A stretch of 64,000 nt of DNA from CAVTND01 sp963735955 (GTDB taxonomy: Bacteria > Pseudomonadota > Gammaproteobacteria > Burkholderiales > Burkholderiaceae_F), in NCBI GenBank assembly GCA_963735955.1, contig CAVTND010000002.1, forward strand, positions 310,001 through 374,000, in the 5' to 3' direction. How positions within the stretch are numbered: position 1 is the stretch's first letter; each line of letters begins with the position of its first letter. Position numbers and translations under genes: made by a program. Shown piece by piece: positions 1 through 9,460 of this stretch. The notes beneath the pieces were generated by a model. That model was not told the origin of the DNA and did no database searches. It worked only from the letters and a program-made list of their open reading frames with translations.

Positions 1-481
1 GGATTCGCGACTCGGCCGCGCCTGGATGGCGATTCGCGAAGACGAGATCGCGGCCAAGGCGATGGGTATCAACGTGCGCAACGTCAAGCTGCTCGCGTTC
101 TCGCTCGGCGCGACCTTCGGTGGCGTCGCCGGCGCGATGTTCGCGGCGTTTCAGGGTTTCGTGTCGCCGGAGTCCTTCACTCTGAACGAATCGATCATCG
201 TGCTGGCGATGGTCGTGCTCGGCGGACTCGGCCACATTCCAGGGGTGGTGCTCGGGCGCCGTGCTGCTCGCAATGTTCTCCGAAGTTCCTGCGGCACTAC
301 ATCGTGCCGGCGCAGATGTTCCTGTTCGGCAAGGTGATTGTTGACGCCGAGATCCTGCGCATGATGCTGTACGGCCTCGCGATGGTGCTGATCATGCTGT
401 ATCGACCGAAGGGACTGTGGCCGGCGCCCGAGCACGGCGTCAATCCCGCCAGCCGCTCGTACCGGCGCGACCAGGGCCTAG
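1..481 (+). CDS. livM: Branched-chain amino acid ABC transporter permease, LivM-type (3' part, frameshifted)
   Basis: C-terminal part of an inner-membrane permease that, with LivH, forms the channel of the LIV/HAAT importer. The frame is open from base 2. It carries the family signature RAWMAIREDEIAAKAMGIN just after the window edge (the EAA-like loop that contacts the ATPases), then hydrophobic segments and the usual ending MLYRPKGLWP. An extra g near 255 (ctcgggcgcc) and an extra c near 287 (gttcctgcgg) break the frame; removing both restores continuous homology. The probable stop is TAG 479-481, which needs one further shift. The livG start lies 3 bp downstream, so the genes are co-transcribed. 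The 5' part is outside the window. Confidence 0.85.
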
Positions 482-484
482 CAG

Positions 485-1337
485 ATGGCCGACGTCATCC
501 TCAAGGTCAGCGGCGTCAACAAGCGCTTCGGCGGCTTGCAGGCGCTGGCCGATGTCGGCATCGAGATCCATCGCGGCCAGATCTACGGATTGATCGGTCC
601 GAATGGCGCCGGCAAGACGACGTTCTTCAATGTGATCACCGGACTCTATGCGCCGGATTCCGGCACATTCGAACTCGACGGCAAGCCCTACTCGCCGCAC
701 GAAGTGCACCGGGTCGCGCAGGCTGGCATCGCGCGCACGTTCCAGAACATCCGCCTGTTTCCGGACATGACCGCGCTCGAGAACGTCATGGTCGGCCGAC
801 ATGTGCGCACCCACGCCACCGCGCTCGGCGCGATTCTGCGCACCCGCGCGACGCTCGCCGAGGAGCGCGCGATCAAGGCAGCGCTCGCTCGAGCTGCTCG
901 ATTACGTCGGGATTCGCAGTTACGCCGATTACCAGGCTCGCACGCTGGCATACGGTGATCAGCGACGGCTCGAGATCGCGCGCGCACTGGCGACCGAGCC
1001 CAAACTGCTGGCGCTCGACGAACCCGCGGCCGGCATGAACGCGACCGAGAAGCTGGCGCTGCGCGGCCTGCTCGAAGCGATCAGCCGGGATGGCGTCACG
1101 ATTCTGCTGATCGAGCACGACGTCAAGCTGGTCATGGGCCTGCACGATCACGTGACCGTGCTCGACTACGGCAAGATGATCGCAGTCGGCTCGCCGGCCG
1201 AAGTGCAGAGTAATCCGGCGGTGATCGAGGCCTATCTGGGCGGTGGCCATACCGCCGTCGCCACGAAGCGCGGCATGAGCGCGCCGGGCCTAAGCGTGAA
1301 TCCTTGGCGCGAAGCGACAAGGTTGCCTGATGACTGA
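485..1337 (+). CDS. livG: Branched-chain amino acid ABC transporter ATPase, LivG-type (one frameshift)
   Basis: Cytoplasmic ATPase energising the LivHM permease. Walker A is GPNGAGKTT at about residue 40, followed by the LivG hallmark ARTFQNIRLF. After the break come the signature region LAYGDQRRLEIARAL, Walker B LLALDEPAAGMN and the H-loop IEHDVKLVM. The frame breaks near 885-890, where gctc is duplicated (gcgctcgctcgag); deleting four bases joins KAAL directly to ELLDYVG. The C-terminus (AYLGG, then about 30 residues) is slightly longer than usual. Its stop overlaps the first ATG of the following livF-like sequence by 8 bp. Family assignment is firm; whether the break is biological is doubtful. 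Confidence 0.9.
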
Positions 1338-1485
1338 CGTCGTCCTGCGCGTAGCTGGCCTCAAGGTGGCCTATGGCGGGCCGAACGCTGCGCGTTCATC
1401 CCGCCTGGCGGGTTATCGAGTTCCCCTCTCCCCGACCCTCCCCTGCAGGGGAGGGAGCGCGAAAGTGCGCGTACCTCATGTCTGA
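1330..1485 (+). pseudogene. Orphan copy of the 5' end of livF
   Basis: From ATG 1330 the sequence encodes M-TDVVLRVAGLKVAYGG, nearly the same as the start of the real livF at 1478 (M-SEIVLRVAGLKVAYGG). Over 51 bases the copies differ at 8 positions, mostly synonymous third positions. After AYGG the frame runs through unrelated sequence, including a palindromic repeat, and stops at 1483-1485 (51 codons). It overlaps the livG stop by 8 bp, where a true livF start would be expected. This suggests the remains of a second, diverged livF whose body was lost, or an insertion that rebuilt the start. It is probably not functional. Confidence 0.6.
1436..1455. repeat. 20-bp perfect palindrome (REP-like)
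   Basis: ccctcccctgcaggggaggg is a perfect inverted repeat preceded by ccctctccccga. It lies between the orphan livF start and the real one. It resembles the dispersed 'SPRPSPAGEGA' intergenic repeats seen in many proteobacterial genomes; a similar hairpin is at 51340-51364. Confidence 0.6.
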
Positions 1486-2205
1486 GATCGTCCTTCGCGT
1501 AGCGGGCCTGAAGGTGGCCTACGGCGGCATTCAGGCCGTCAAGGGCGTCGATCTGGAAATTCGCGCGGGCGAGCTCGTCACTCTGATCGGCGCCAACGGC
1601 GCGGGCAAGACCACGACGCTGAAGGCGATCACCGGCACGCAGGCGTGGAGCGGCGCGATCGACTACATGGGCCAGCAGCACGCAGGGACAGGCGCCATTT
1701 CAGCTGCTCGCCCGCGGGCTCGCGATGGTGCCCGAGGGTCGCGGCGTATTCGCGCGCATGACGGTCACCGAAAACCTGCAGATGGGCGCCTTCCTGCGCA
1801 AGGACGCCGACGGCGTCAGGCGCGATATCGACGAGATGTACGCCGTCTTCCCGCGGCTGAAGGAGCGCGCCAAGCAACTTGCCGGCACACTGTCCGGCGG
1901 CGAGCAGCAGATGCTGGCGATGGCACGCGCCTTGATGAGCCAGCCTAAGTTGCTGCTGCTCGACGAACCATCGATGGGACTGTCGCCGATCATGGTCGAG
2001 AAGGTGTTCGAAGTGATCCGGTCGGTCGCCGCAACGCAAAGTGCCGATGCTGCTGGTCGAACAGAACGCCCGGCTGGCGCTTGAAGCTGCGCATCGCGCC
2101 TACGTGATGGAGTCCGGCCTGATTACGCTTTCGGGCGAGGCGCAGAGCTTGCTGAACGACTCCAAGGTGCGTGAGGCGTATCTGGGCGAGGCCGCCGCCG
2201 GCTAG
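1478..2205 (+). CDS. livF: Branched-chain amino acid ABC transporter ATPase, LivF-type (two frameshifts)
   Basis: Second ATPase of the LIV importer. It shows Walker A GANGAGKTTT, the LivF hallmark MVPEGRGVFARMTVTENL, signature LSGGEQQMLAMARAL, Walker B LLLLDEPSMGLSP and the ending YLGE. The frame breaks near 1690 (around the residues after YMGQQ) and near 2036, where gcaaagtgccg should read into VPMLLVEQN. Stop TAG 2203-2205. Length without the breaks is about 240 residues, normal for LivF. It is the last gene of the operon seen here. The start at ATG 1478 is chosen because it continues into the intact ATPase; the similar start at 1330 does not. Confidence 0.88.
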
Positions 2206-2353
2206 GTCAGCGTGAGACCTTGATCCAGGCATGTGGTCCTGGATCCGGGCGATGTCGCGGCCTGGCCAGGAAATTCTCGCTCCTGCCTGGAAGTCTTCCC
2301 CGCAGCTGTCCAGGATCCACTTCCTGTTCGAAATTCACGAACAACTTGGCAAA

Positions 2354-2370
2354 TAGGTGCATATGCACTA
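2354..2370. promoter_or_regulatory. Probable MarR-type operator
   Basis: The sequence tag-gtgcatatgcac-ta contains a perfect 12-bp palindrome (2357-2368) and lies 12 bp before the marR start codon. Its size, position and flanking tag/ta match operators used by self-regulating MarR repressors. I infer it controls marR and the overlapping MFS gene. Confidence 0.6.
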
Positions 2371-2381
2371 ATCTGCGCGTC

Positions 2382-2879
2382 ATGGACTCCGAATCTCAGG
2401 CCGGCCGTTCGCCACACATTGCAGGAACGTCGAACGCCGTGCGGGGCTGCACCTGCGACAAGCTGCGCCGACTGGGGCGCCAGTTGACGTCGATTTATGA
2501 CCGAGAGCTTGCGGCGGTCGGCCTGCGTGTAACCCAGTTCTCCCTGCTGTCACAACTGCGCAGGCAGAGTCTTCCGCTGACGCAGCTGGCGGATCGCCTG
2601 GATCTCGACCGGACCACTTTGACGCGCAATCTCGGGCCGCTTGCCGCAGCCGACTGGGTACGAATCGACGCTGATCCGAATGACGCGCGTGTTCGCATCG
2701 CGTGCCTGACGCCGGCGGGCGAAGCGCAATGGTCGGCCGGCCGTGCTCACTGGCGCCGCGCGCAGGACGAGATCAACGCCAGAGTCGGACACCAGGATGT
2801 GGTGGCGCTGCACGGGATGCTCGACTCCTGCCTGCAACTGTTTCGGGCCACCGACGACGACATGGAGGAAGCTCGATGA
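2382..2879 (+). CDS. MarR family transcriptional regulator
   Basis: A 165-residue winged-helix regulator. The helix-turn-helix is about residues 58-85 (LTQLADRLDLDRTTLTRNL), followed by a wing with the MarR-typical DPNDARVRI and LTPAG. The N-terminal extension contains three Cys (one in GCTCDKLRR), which could allow ligand or redox sensing, but that is speculative. The ATG at 2382 is used because it follows a palindromic operator and begins a normal-length protein; upstream in-frame codons have no support. It overlaps the next gene by ATGA, so the regulator and the exporter are translationally coupled, a common arrangement for MarR-controlled efflux. The ligand cannot be told from sequence. 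Confidence 0.9.
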   Translation: MDSESQAGRSPHIAGTSNAVRGCTCDKLRRLGRQLTSIYDRELAAVGLRVTQFSLLSQLRRQSLPLTQLADRLDLDRTTLTRNLGPLAAADWVRIDADPNDARVRIACLTPAGEAQWSAGRAHWRRAQDEINARVGHQDVVALHGMLDSCLQLFRATDDDMEEAR

Positions 2880-4098
2880 GCGCCGAAGCTGACGCCGACC
2901 GCGTGAACACCTGGCCGCTGGTGCTCGCCGCCTCGGCGATTCTGCTGGTCACGATGGGCGTGCGGCAGTCGCTCGGCCTGTTCGTATCGCCACTGAACAC
3001 GTCGACCGGGCTCGGCATCGTGGCGATCAGTTTTGCATTGGCGATCGGGCAATTCGTGTGGGGCGCCGCGCAGCCGGTCTTCGGCGCGATCGCAGATCGC
3101 ACGGGCCCGGTCGCGTCATCGTGGCGGGCGCCGTGATGCTCGCCGTCGGAATGGCAGCCACGCCCTTTGGTCGAGCCAGTGGGCGCTGGTCCTATGCCTC
3201 GGTGTCCCTGTCGGCGGCGGGCGCGGGCAGTTTTCGATTCTGATTGGTGCAACGTCCGACACTTACCCCCCGAACGGCGCGCATTCGCGGCGGGCTTCAT
3301 CAATGCCGGCGGCACCTCGGTCAGTTTGTGTTCGCGCCGTTGAGTCAGGCAATCATCGCCGCGTTTGGCTGGGTCGCCGCGATGATCACGTTGGCCGTTT
3401 CGGCACTGGCGACGATTCCGCTGGCGCGCGGTCTGAAGGCTCAACCGTCCGCGGCTGCCACGGCGACAGGCGCCGCGGCCACGGGTCCGACGCTGCGCCA
3501 GCAATTGCGCGACGCGGCGCGCAACCCGAGCTACTGGTGCCTGCATGCCGGCTTCTTCACCTGCGGCTTTCACATCGCCTTCCTGGTTACGCATCTCCCG
3601 GGCGAGGTCGATCTGTGCGGACTTTCGGCCGGCGTTGCTGCTGCTTCGCTCGCGATCATCGGGCTTGCAAATCTCGCGGGTAGCCTGACCGTGGGCGCGC
3701 TGGGCAATGTCTACCGGATGAAGTGGCTGCTGTTCTGGACCTACTTCGCGCGCGCCGCCGTGATTGCGGTCTATCTCGCCGCGCCGAAGACCCCGATGAC
3801 CTTCTACCTGTTTGCCGCAGTGCTTGGCTTCACCTGGTTGTCAACGGTGCCGCCAACCGCAGGACTGGTGGGAAAGCTGTTCGGCCTGCGCTACCTCGCA
3901 ACCTTGTTCGGCCTGACCCTGTTGTCGCACCAGATCGGCGGATTCTTCGGCGCCTGGCTGGGCGGCATCGCGCTCGTGGAAACCGGCAACTATCAGTGGA
4001 TGTGGATCGCCGACATCGCGCTCGCACTAGGCGCCGCTTTCGTGAATCTGCCGATCCGGGAGGCTCCCATTGTGCGCATGCGACTCGCCGGCGCCTGA
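2876..4098 (+). CDS. MFS transporter (frameshifted)
   Basis: Inner-membrane major facilitator of roughly 400 residues and 12 predicted helices. The N-terminal half starts LVLAASAILLVTMGVRQSLGLF and contains the loop 2-3 region FGAIADRTGPGRVIV. The C-terminal half (3300-4098) is open and ends in a helix-rich region with LSHQIGGFFGAWLGG. Families with this start include oxalate/formate-antiporter-like and monocarboxylate-like MFS. At least four small indels break the frame between about 3110 and 3320 (for example a missing g in ggcccggtcgc). Coupling to marR suggests export of, or resistance to, the MarR ligand. The substrate is unknown. Confidence 0.82.
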
Positions 4099-4123
4099 GC
4101 GGAGTGCGCCTGTGTGATCTGCG

Positions 4124-5083
4124 CTAATCCAGTCCGGTGGCTTCGGGCAGGCCGAGCATGAGATTCAGGTTCTGCACTGCTGCCCCGCTCGCACCCTTGC
4201 CGAGATTGTCGAGGCGCGCGATCAGCATCGACTGCGCGCGTTCATCGTTCGCGTAAACGAAGATCTCGAGCCGGTTGGTGTGGTTGAGCGCCTCGGGCTC
4301 GAGATAGTGGCCGTCGCGCAGCGCCGCGATGTCGTTCAGGGGCCGCACGTGAATGAAGCGCTCGCCCGCGTAGTGCTCGACATACGCTGCCTGAAGATCG
4401 GCGCCGGTCAACTTGCGCGGCGAAAGCGCCGCTGCCAGCGGAACCGAGACCAGCATGCCGCGCAGGAAGTCTCCGACCGATGGCGCAAACACCGGCTCAC
4501 GTTCGAGCAGGCCATGGGCGCGCATCTCGCCCAGATGCTTGTGATTCAGCCCCAGGCCATAGGCGCCGAACGCTGCCGGCGGGCCGCCGGCAGATGGACG
4601 TTCGTAACTTTCGATCAGCTTGCGCCCGCCGCCCGAGTAGCCCGACACCGCGTGTACGGTAACCGGGGCATTCGCCGGCAGCAGTTCCCGTTCCCGCAAG
4701 GGCCGGACCAATGACAGAAAGCCGGTCGGATAGCAGCCAGGGTTCGACACCCGGGTCGCCCCTGCGATTGCAGCGCGTTGTCCGCGCGTCAGCTCGGGAA
4801 ATCCATACACCCATTCGCCGGCAGTGCGATGCGCCGAACTGGCGTCGATAATGCGCGTGCTGGCCCGGGTGATCATCGAGGCGGTTTCGCGCGCCGCCTG
4901 GTCCGGCAGACACAGGATCACCAGATCGACCGCATTGATGACTTCACGCTTGGCAGCCGTATCCTTGCGGCTCACGACCGGCAGGCTGACGAGTTCCACA
5001 TCGCTGCGGGCCGCAAGGCGTTCCCGGATCTCAAGACCCGTGGTGCCGTGCTCGCCATCGATAAAGATTGTCGGTCTGGCCAT
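4124..5083 (-). CDS. argC: N-acetyl-gamma-glutamyl-phosphate reductase, type 2
   Basis: Arginine biosynthesis: NADPH-dependent reduction of N-acetylglutamyl phosphate to the semialdehyde, in the cytoplasm. The 319-residue protein has the short type 2 form. The N-terminal IFIDGEHGTTG replaces the longer GxxGYTG nucleotide loop of type 1, the catalytic cysteine is Cys117 in SNPGCYPTG, and the HAVSGYSGGGRK motif is present. The start is ATG at 5083; upstream in-frame codons belong to the divergent region. It converges with the MFS gene (25-bp gap) and diverges from the patatin gene. No other arg gene is nearby, as is usual for argC2. Confidence 0.95.
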   Translation of the reverse strand: MARPTIFIDGEHGTTGLEIRERLAARSDVELVSLPVVSRKDTAAKREVINAVDLVILCLPDQAARETASMITRASTRIIDASSAHRTAGEWVYGFPELTRGQRAAIAGATRVSNPGCYPTGFLSLVRPLRERELLPANAPVTVHAVSGYSGGGRKLIESYERPSAGGPPAAFGAYGLGLNHKHLGEMRAHGLLEREPVFAPSVGDFLRGMLVSVPLAAALSPRKLTGADLQAAYVEHYAGERFIHVRPLNDIAALRDGHYLEPEALNHTNRLEIFVYANDERAQSMLIARLDNLGKGASGAAVQNLNLMLGLPEATGLD

Positions 5084-5185
5084 TGCCGGTCGCGGCGGTT
5101 GCCGGATGATGTAAAGATACGCGATCTGCATTGCGGCATGTGGGACGCCACCGTCCGGCAACCGCGCGTCAGGAAAGGCAAGGCC

Positions 5186-6346
5186 ATGACGACTCGACGA
5201 TCCTCCGCTCGGCGGCCACGCACTTCGCACTCTCCGCACGCTGCCGATTCGCACCGGCATGAGCACACCGTCCTCGTCCTGCAGGGCGGTGGTGCACTCG
5301 GCTCCTATCAGGCCGGTGTATTCGAAGGAATCTCCACGGCAGGATATGAACCCGACTGGGTGACCGGTGTCTCGATCGGCGCCATCAACGCAACCCTGAT
5401 CGCTGGCAATCCTCCTGAGCGTCGCGTCGAACGTCTGCGTGAATTCTGGGACCGCGTCTCGGCGCGTGCGCCGATTGTCCCGCCGGTATCCCTTGACCCG
5501 CTGCGTGCACTCTTCAATCGCGCCAGCGCCACAACAGCCGCCATATTCGGCGTACCGGGATTCTTCGAGCCGCGCGCTTTGCCGCCGTTTCTAGCAGCCG
5601 AAGGCAGCCTCGAAGCGTTGAGTTTCTACGATACAAGTTCACTCGCAGACACGCTGCTGGAACTGGCTGACTTCGATCTGATCAACTCTAAGACGGTCCG
5701 TCTGTCGCTGGGAGCAGTCAATGTTCGCAGCGGGAACTCGACCTATTTCGACAGCCACCGCGAGGAGATCACGCCCGAGCATGTGCTGGCGAGCGGAGCG
5801 CTCCCGCCGGGCTTTCCTCCGGTCGAGATCGGTGGCGAGCTCTACTGGGATGGCGGCATCGTGTCCAACTCTCCACTTTGGTACGTGCTCGACGAAGAAC
5901 CCCGCATGTCCGCCCTGCTGTTCCAGGTCGATTTGTTCAGTGCCCGGGGCGAAGCGCCGGTCAACCTCGACCAGGTCCAGGAACGGGCAAAGGACATTCA
6001 ATATGCGAGCAAGACGCGCTTCAACACCACGCGAGTCAGGGAAGTGCGGGAACTACTGACGGCGCTGAAGAATGTTCTCGGCAAGCTGCCGAAGTCGATG
6101 CTCAAGGATCCGGATGTGCAGCGCCTGGAGCAAGTGACGCAGCGCGGACCGATGTGTCTCGTGCACTTCATCAATCGGCGCCTGTCGCACGCGGCGAGTT
6201 TCAAGGACTACGAGTTTTCGCGCGCCACCATCAACGAGCTGTGGCAGGAAGGGCTGCACGATGTGCACCGATCGATGGCTCACCCCGACTGGGCGCACGC
6301 GGTGGAACCCGCAGCCGGCATGCGCATCTACGACCTGACGCGCTGA
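5186..6346 (+). CDS. Patatin-like phospholipase
   Basis: Serine lipid acyl hydrolase of 386 residues. The oxyanion loop is GGGALG (34-39), the nucleophile elbow is GVSIG with Ser63, and the catalytic Asp222 lies in DGG, so the Ser-Asp dyad is complete. The C-terminal third (about 270-386) resembles the DUF3734 extension found on many proteobacterial patatins. No signal peptide: the N-terminus is Arg/Ser/His-rich, suggesting a cytoplasmic or membrane-associated enzyme. The start ATG 5186 is preceded by aggaaagg. Substrate is unknown; relatives act in membrane lipid turnover, and in PHA-producing bacteria some act on stored lipid or PHA granules. Confidence 0.93.
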   Translation: MTTRRSSARRPRTSHSPHAADSHRHEHTVLVLQGGGALGSYQAGVFEGISTAGYEPDWVTGVSIGAINATLIAGNPPERRVERLREFWDRVSARAPIVPPVSLDPLRALFNRASATTAAIFGVPGFFEPRALPPFLAAEGSLEALSFYDTSSLADTLLELADFDLINSKTVRLSLGAVNVRSGNSTYFDSHREEITPEHVLASGALPPGFPPVEIGGELYWDGGIVSNSPLWYVLDEEPRMSALLFQVDLFSARGEAPVNLDQVQERAKDIQYASKTRFNTTRVREVRELLTALKNVLGKLPKSMLKDPDVQRLEQVTQRGPMCLVHFINRRLSHAASFKDYEFSRATINELWQEGLHDVHRSMAHPDWAHAVEPAAGMRIYDLTR

Positions 6347-6357
6347 ACAGCAACCGT

Positions 6358-6735
6358 TCACATGGCGAGATAGACGGCCAGCACCAGCCCAAGCGCGGCC
6401 AACATCAATGACAGGGTGATCGGAAACACCGCGCTGTGCGTTCGCGGAACATCCTGCTGCGGCAACGAGGACACGTAACTCCGGTGCTGGATCGCGCCGA
6501 GAATCATGCAGGCGACACCGATCAGCACGAGCGCAATGCCGACCAGGTTGGACAGATCGAGCTGGTGAGAAGTCGCCGGCGGCGGGACCATCGCACCCGA
6601 CTGCACTGCCAGTAGTCGCAGAAACAATCCGAAGCGCGCGACGACAAATCCGAGCGCCATGATCGTGAGACCGGTGCGGACCCAGGCCAGCAGGGTGCGT
6701 TCAGCGGCAAAGAAGACGCGAGGGTCACTGAACAT
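6358..6735 (-). CDS. DUF202 (YidH-like) inner-membrane protein
   Basis: A 125-residue protein with three predicted transmembrane helices. The N-terminal signature MFSDPRVFFAAERTLLAWVRTGL is diagnostic for DUF202/YidH. The start at 6735 is preferred over TTG 6747 because ttggag sits 7 bases upstream and family members begin at this SDP motif. The function of the family is not established; in E. coli YidH is an uncharacterised membrane protein. It converges with the patatin gene (11-bp gap) and is downstream of the MFS gene on the same strand. Confidence 0.88.
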   Translation of the reverse strand: MFSDPRVFFAAERTLLAWVRTGLTIMALGFVVARFGLFLRLLAVQSGAMVPPPATSHQLDLSNLVGIALVLIGVACMILGAIQHRSYVSSLPQQDVPRTHSAVFPITLSLMLAALGLVLAVYLAM

Positions 6736-6762
6736 CAACAACTCCAATCAGCACGGAGAGCT

Positions 6763-8094
6763 TCAGATCGCCTTCGGCGCGGATGCGGCGTCGGGATGCG
6801 CGGGCGCCTCGTCCTCCGGTTCGTCGAATCGCCCGCGATCGCCTGCATAGGTCCGCGACGCGAGGAAGTAGCAGGCCGCAGCCAGCAGCGAAGTCGCCGG
6901 CGCCAGGATCATCGCCGTGCCGAGGCTGAAGACGTCGGACAGTGTTCCGACCAGCACCGGTCCGGGCGCGAAACCAATCAGGTTGTTTCCCAGCGTGATC
7001 GTTGCCAGGGCCGTTGCCCGCAGGCCGGGATGGATGACTTCCGTGATCGCCGCGCCGCCCGCGCCGGCGTGGCCACCCGACAGCGCGACTCCGCCATACA
7101 ACAACGCCATCTGCAGCGTCCCCGCTGGCATGGCGAAGGCAGAGGTCAGCAGGGCGAAAGTGATCAGGCAGTAAAGGGCGGGTATGCGCAGGCGGTTACG
7201 CATGTCGCGCTGCGCCAGGCGGTCGACCAGCCAACCACCAAGGATCATGCCGACTCCCGCGACCAAAACCACGATACCAGCCTGAATTGCCGCCTTGTCG
7301 GTCGACATGCCGTAGTAGCGACTGAAATAGGTCGGTGTCCAGGCAGATATCACGCCGACGATGAACATCTGCAGTCCGCTGCCAAGATAGATCAGGACGG
7401 CGGTGCGTGGCGCAAACAGTTCTTTCACGATGCGCCCGAATCCGGAACCCTGCGGCCGGCCCGCCGCGTCACTTTTCAGCGCCACCGTCTTGTAGTCGTG
7501 TACCACCAGCGGGTAGACCACGACCAGCACCAGCGAGGCCAGTCCGATGCTGATAAAGGCCCAGCGCCAGCCCCAGCGAACGGCGATGGCGCCTCCCAGC
7601 ACCACGCCGAGCACCGATCCGAACAGCGCGGCCGCCATGAAGGCTCCCAGCACGGCCGCCCGCTTTTCGGGGGGGAACACATGGGACAGGATCGCGCCCC
7701 CGGCGCTCGCGTACCCGGCTTCGCCGAACCCGACCGCGGCACGTGCGAACAGCATCTGGGTATGGTTCTGGCTGAGTCCACAGCCAATCGTCGCCACACA
7801 CCACACGCCCGCCATTGCCGTGATGCTCTTGACCCGGCCCCAGCGATCGGCCAGCAAGGCGATCGGAAAGGACCCGACGCCGACCACCAGCGCCACCACG
7901 CTCACCAAGGTGCCAAGCTGGGTGTCGGTCAGCGACCACTCCAACTTCAACAGCGGGAACACCGCGCTGATGACGTTGCGCGTCAGGTAGTCCGACAGCA
8001 TCAGGCCGAAGGTCAATGCAAAGACCGCCCACGCATAGAGTCGCGAGACCGGCTGGTGCGGAATGCCTTCGGTGGCCTTCAAGTCGAGCGCCAT
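6763..8094 (-). CDS. MFS transporter, ACS/spinster-like
   Basis: A 443-residue, 12-helix inner-membrane transporter with one intact frame. The start MALDLKATEG is followed by helix 1 (LYAWAVFALTFGLMLSDYLTRNVISAVFP); the loop 2-3 motif reads LLADRWGRVKSI, and RAAVGFGEAGYASAGG is typical of the ACS/spinster families that carry organic anions or aromatic acids. The hydrophilic C-terminus ends DEPEDEAPAHPD. It sits between a DUF202 gene and an AraC regulator on the same strand, so the AraC protein is the likely controller. Substrate is not predictable. Confidence 0.9.
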   Translation of the reverse strand: MALDLKATEGIPHQPVSRLYAWAVFALTFGLMLSDYLTRNVISAVFPLLKLEWSLTDTQLGTLVSVVALVVGVGSFPIALLADRWGRVKSITAMAGVWCVATIGCGLSQNHTQMLFARAAVGFGEAGYASAGGAILSHVFPPEKRAAVLGAFMAAALFGSVLGVVLGGAIAVRWGWRWAFISIGLASLVLVVVYPLVVHDYKTVALKSDAAGRPQGSGFGRIVKELFAPRTAVLIYLGSGLQMFIVGVISAWTPTYFSRYYGMSTDKAAIQAGIVVLVAGVGMILGGWLVDRLAQRDMRNRLRIPALYCLITFALLTSAFAMPAGTLQMALLYGGVALSGGHAGAGGAAITEVIHPGLRATALATITLGNNLIGFAPGPVLVGTLSDVFSLGTAMILAPATSLLAAACYFLASRTYAGDRGRFDEPEDEAPAHPDAASAPKAI

Positions 8095-8117
8095 GGATTG
8101 TTTCTCGATTCGTGAAG

Positions 8118-9284
8118 CTACTTGCGTCGCCGCGCGGACGCGGCCACGCGACGGGCCGCCGGCCGCCGCGTGCGCCACGCACCGGGCGTAATGCCGTGCC
8201 AGCGGACGAACGCGCGCACGAAGCTGCCGGCTGCACCATAACCGAGCGCCGTTGCGATGTCCGCGATCGGCTGATCGGAGCTCGTGAGCATGCGCTCGGC
8301 CATCTCGCGCCGACTTTCGTCGAGCAGGGCTTCGAAGCTCGTATCCTCTTCGCGCAGATAGCGGTGCAGGGTCACGCGGTGGATCGAGAAGATGCCGGCG
8401 ACCCGTTCGATGTTGCAGCCACCGCTGGCGAGCAGATTGCCGATCACCTGACGGACCCGCGCAACAAAGTCGGGCTGTTCGCGCGCCTCCAGGTCCGCCA
8501 GGTACTGGCGCAGGAAGGCATCGAGATTGCGATCCGAGCTTGCTCGTGGCGCATCCAGCACAGCCTCCGCAAACAGCACTGCATGGCGCGGCTGGTTGAA
8601 CAGCACCGGGGCACGAAAAAATCGAGAATAGAACTCGGCCGATTTCGGCTTGCGATAGGCAATGTTGATCTGCGATGGACGCCAAGCGCGGCCGAGAATC
8701 GACTCAAGATGCTTGACTGTCGCCGCCACGTACGCAGTCAGCAAAGCATCTCGTCCCGGGAAGTCGGACTCTGCCGACACTGACAACTGGGCATAGCCTT
8801 TCTGAAACTCGAGATCGAGCTTGAGTCCGCGGTACCAGAGGCTCGCATAGCGAACCAGGCCTTCGATTGCTTCGCGGCCGGTACGTGCGTTGAACACCAG
8901 CAAGCGCAAGGGACCGACATTCTCCAGGTTCGCCCGTTGGCCGAGCAGGAGTCCAAGCGATTCGCGTCCGGTTGCCTTCGCCGCTGCCAGCAGGATCGCA
9001 CCGAGGGTGCGCACGGGCAGCAAGGTCAGAGGTCTTGACATCACCTCGGGCGTAACCCCGAAGGACTCGAGCAGTTCCCAGGAATCGTGGCCGAACTCAC
9101 GCATCAGGTTCGGCAGTTCCGACAAAGTGCCGACCGGAAATCCCTGCTCGGCGGGTAGCGCGTTACGGGCCAATCCTGACCCCGCTTGGATGCCTTGGTG
9201 GAAGCCCTGCAAGGCGAGCGCGGTATCCATCCCGAGCGGGGAGTGAACGCGCGCTGCTGCTGACTGGGGATCGAGCCGCGGCAT
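8118..9284 (-). CDS. AraC family transcriptional regulator (arabinose-binding-domain subtype)
   Basis: A 388-residue regulator. Residues about 40-240 match the 'arabinose-binding domain of AraC regulator' fold found in OruR/ArgR-like proteins (HDSWELLESFGVTPEV, LLLGQRANLENVGPL). The C-terminal double HTH (about 280-370) includes VTLHRYLREEDTSFEALLDESR and the second-helix signature IADIATALGYGAAGSFVRAFVRWHGITPGAW. It ends in a basic tail. A Met at residue 19 is an alternative start. It precedes the MFS gene by 23 bp, suggesting one operon and activation of transport by the substrate. Confidence 0.92.
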   Translation of the reverse strand: MPRLDPQSAAARVHSPLGMDTALALQGFHQGIQAGSGLARNALPAEQGFPVGTLSELPNLMREFGHDSWELLESFGVTPEVMSRPLTLLPVRTLGAILLAAAKATGRESLGLLLGQRANLENVGPLRLLVFNARTGREAIEGLVRYASLWYRGLKLDLEFQKGYAQLSVSAESDFPGRDALLTAYVAATVKHLESILGRAWRPSQINIAYRKPKSAEFYSRFFRAPVLFNQPRHAVLFAEAVLDAPRASSDRNLDAFLRQYLADLEAREQPDFVARVRQVIGNLLASGGCNIERVAGIFSIHRVTLHRYLREEDTSFEALLDESRREMAERMLTSSDQPIADIATALGYGAAGSFVRAFVRWHGITPGAWRTRRPAARRVAASARRRK

Positions 9285-9460
9285 TTTGCGCCGAGTCCGT
9301 CAGTCGTCGCTCTGCTCACGCCGCTTGGCGCATCGGCCGCGGTGCGCTCTGCGCCCGGCCGCGCGCCGCGCATGGGCTATCGCGGCAATCACGCTGCTCA
9401 GTACAGGTGCATGACCGGCAGCGGGCGCTTGCCCTGCGTCGCTGCCGCCGCGTCGCTCGA

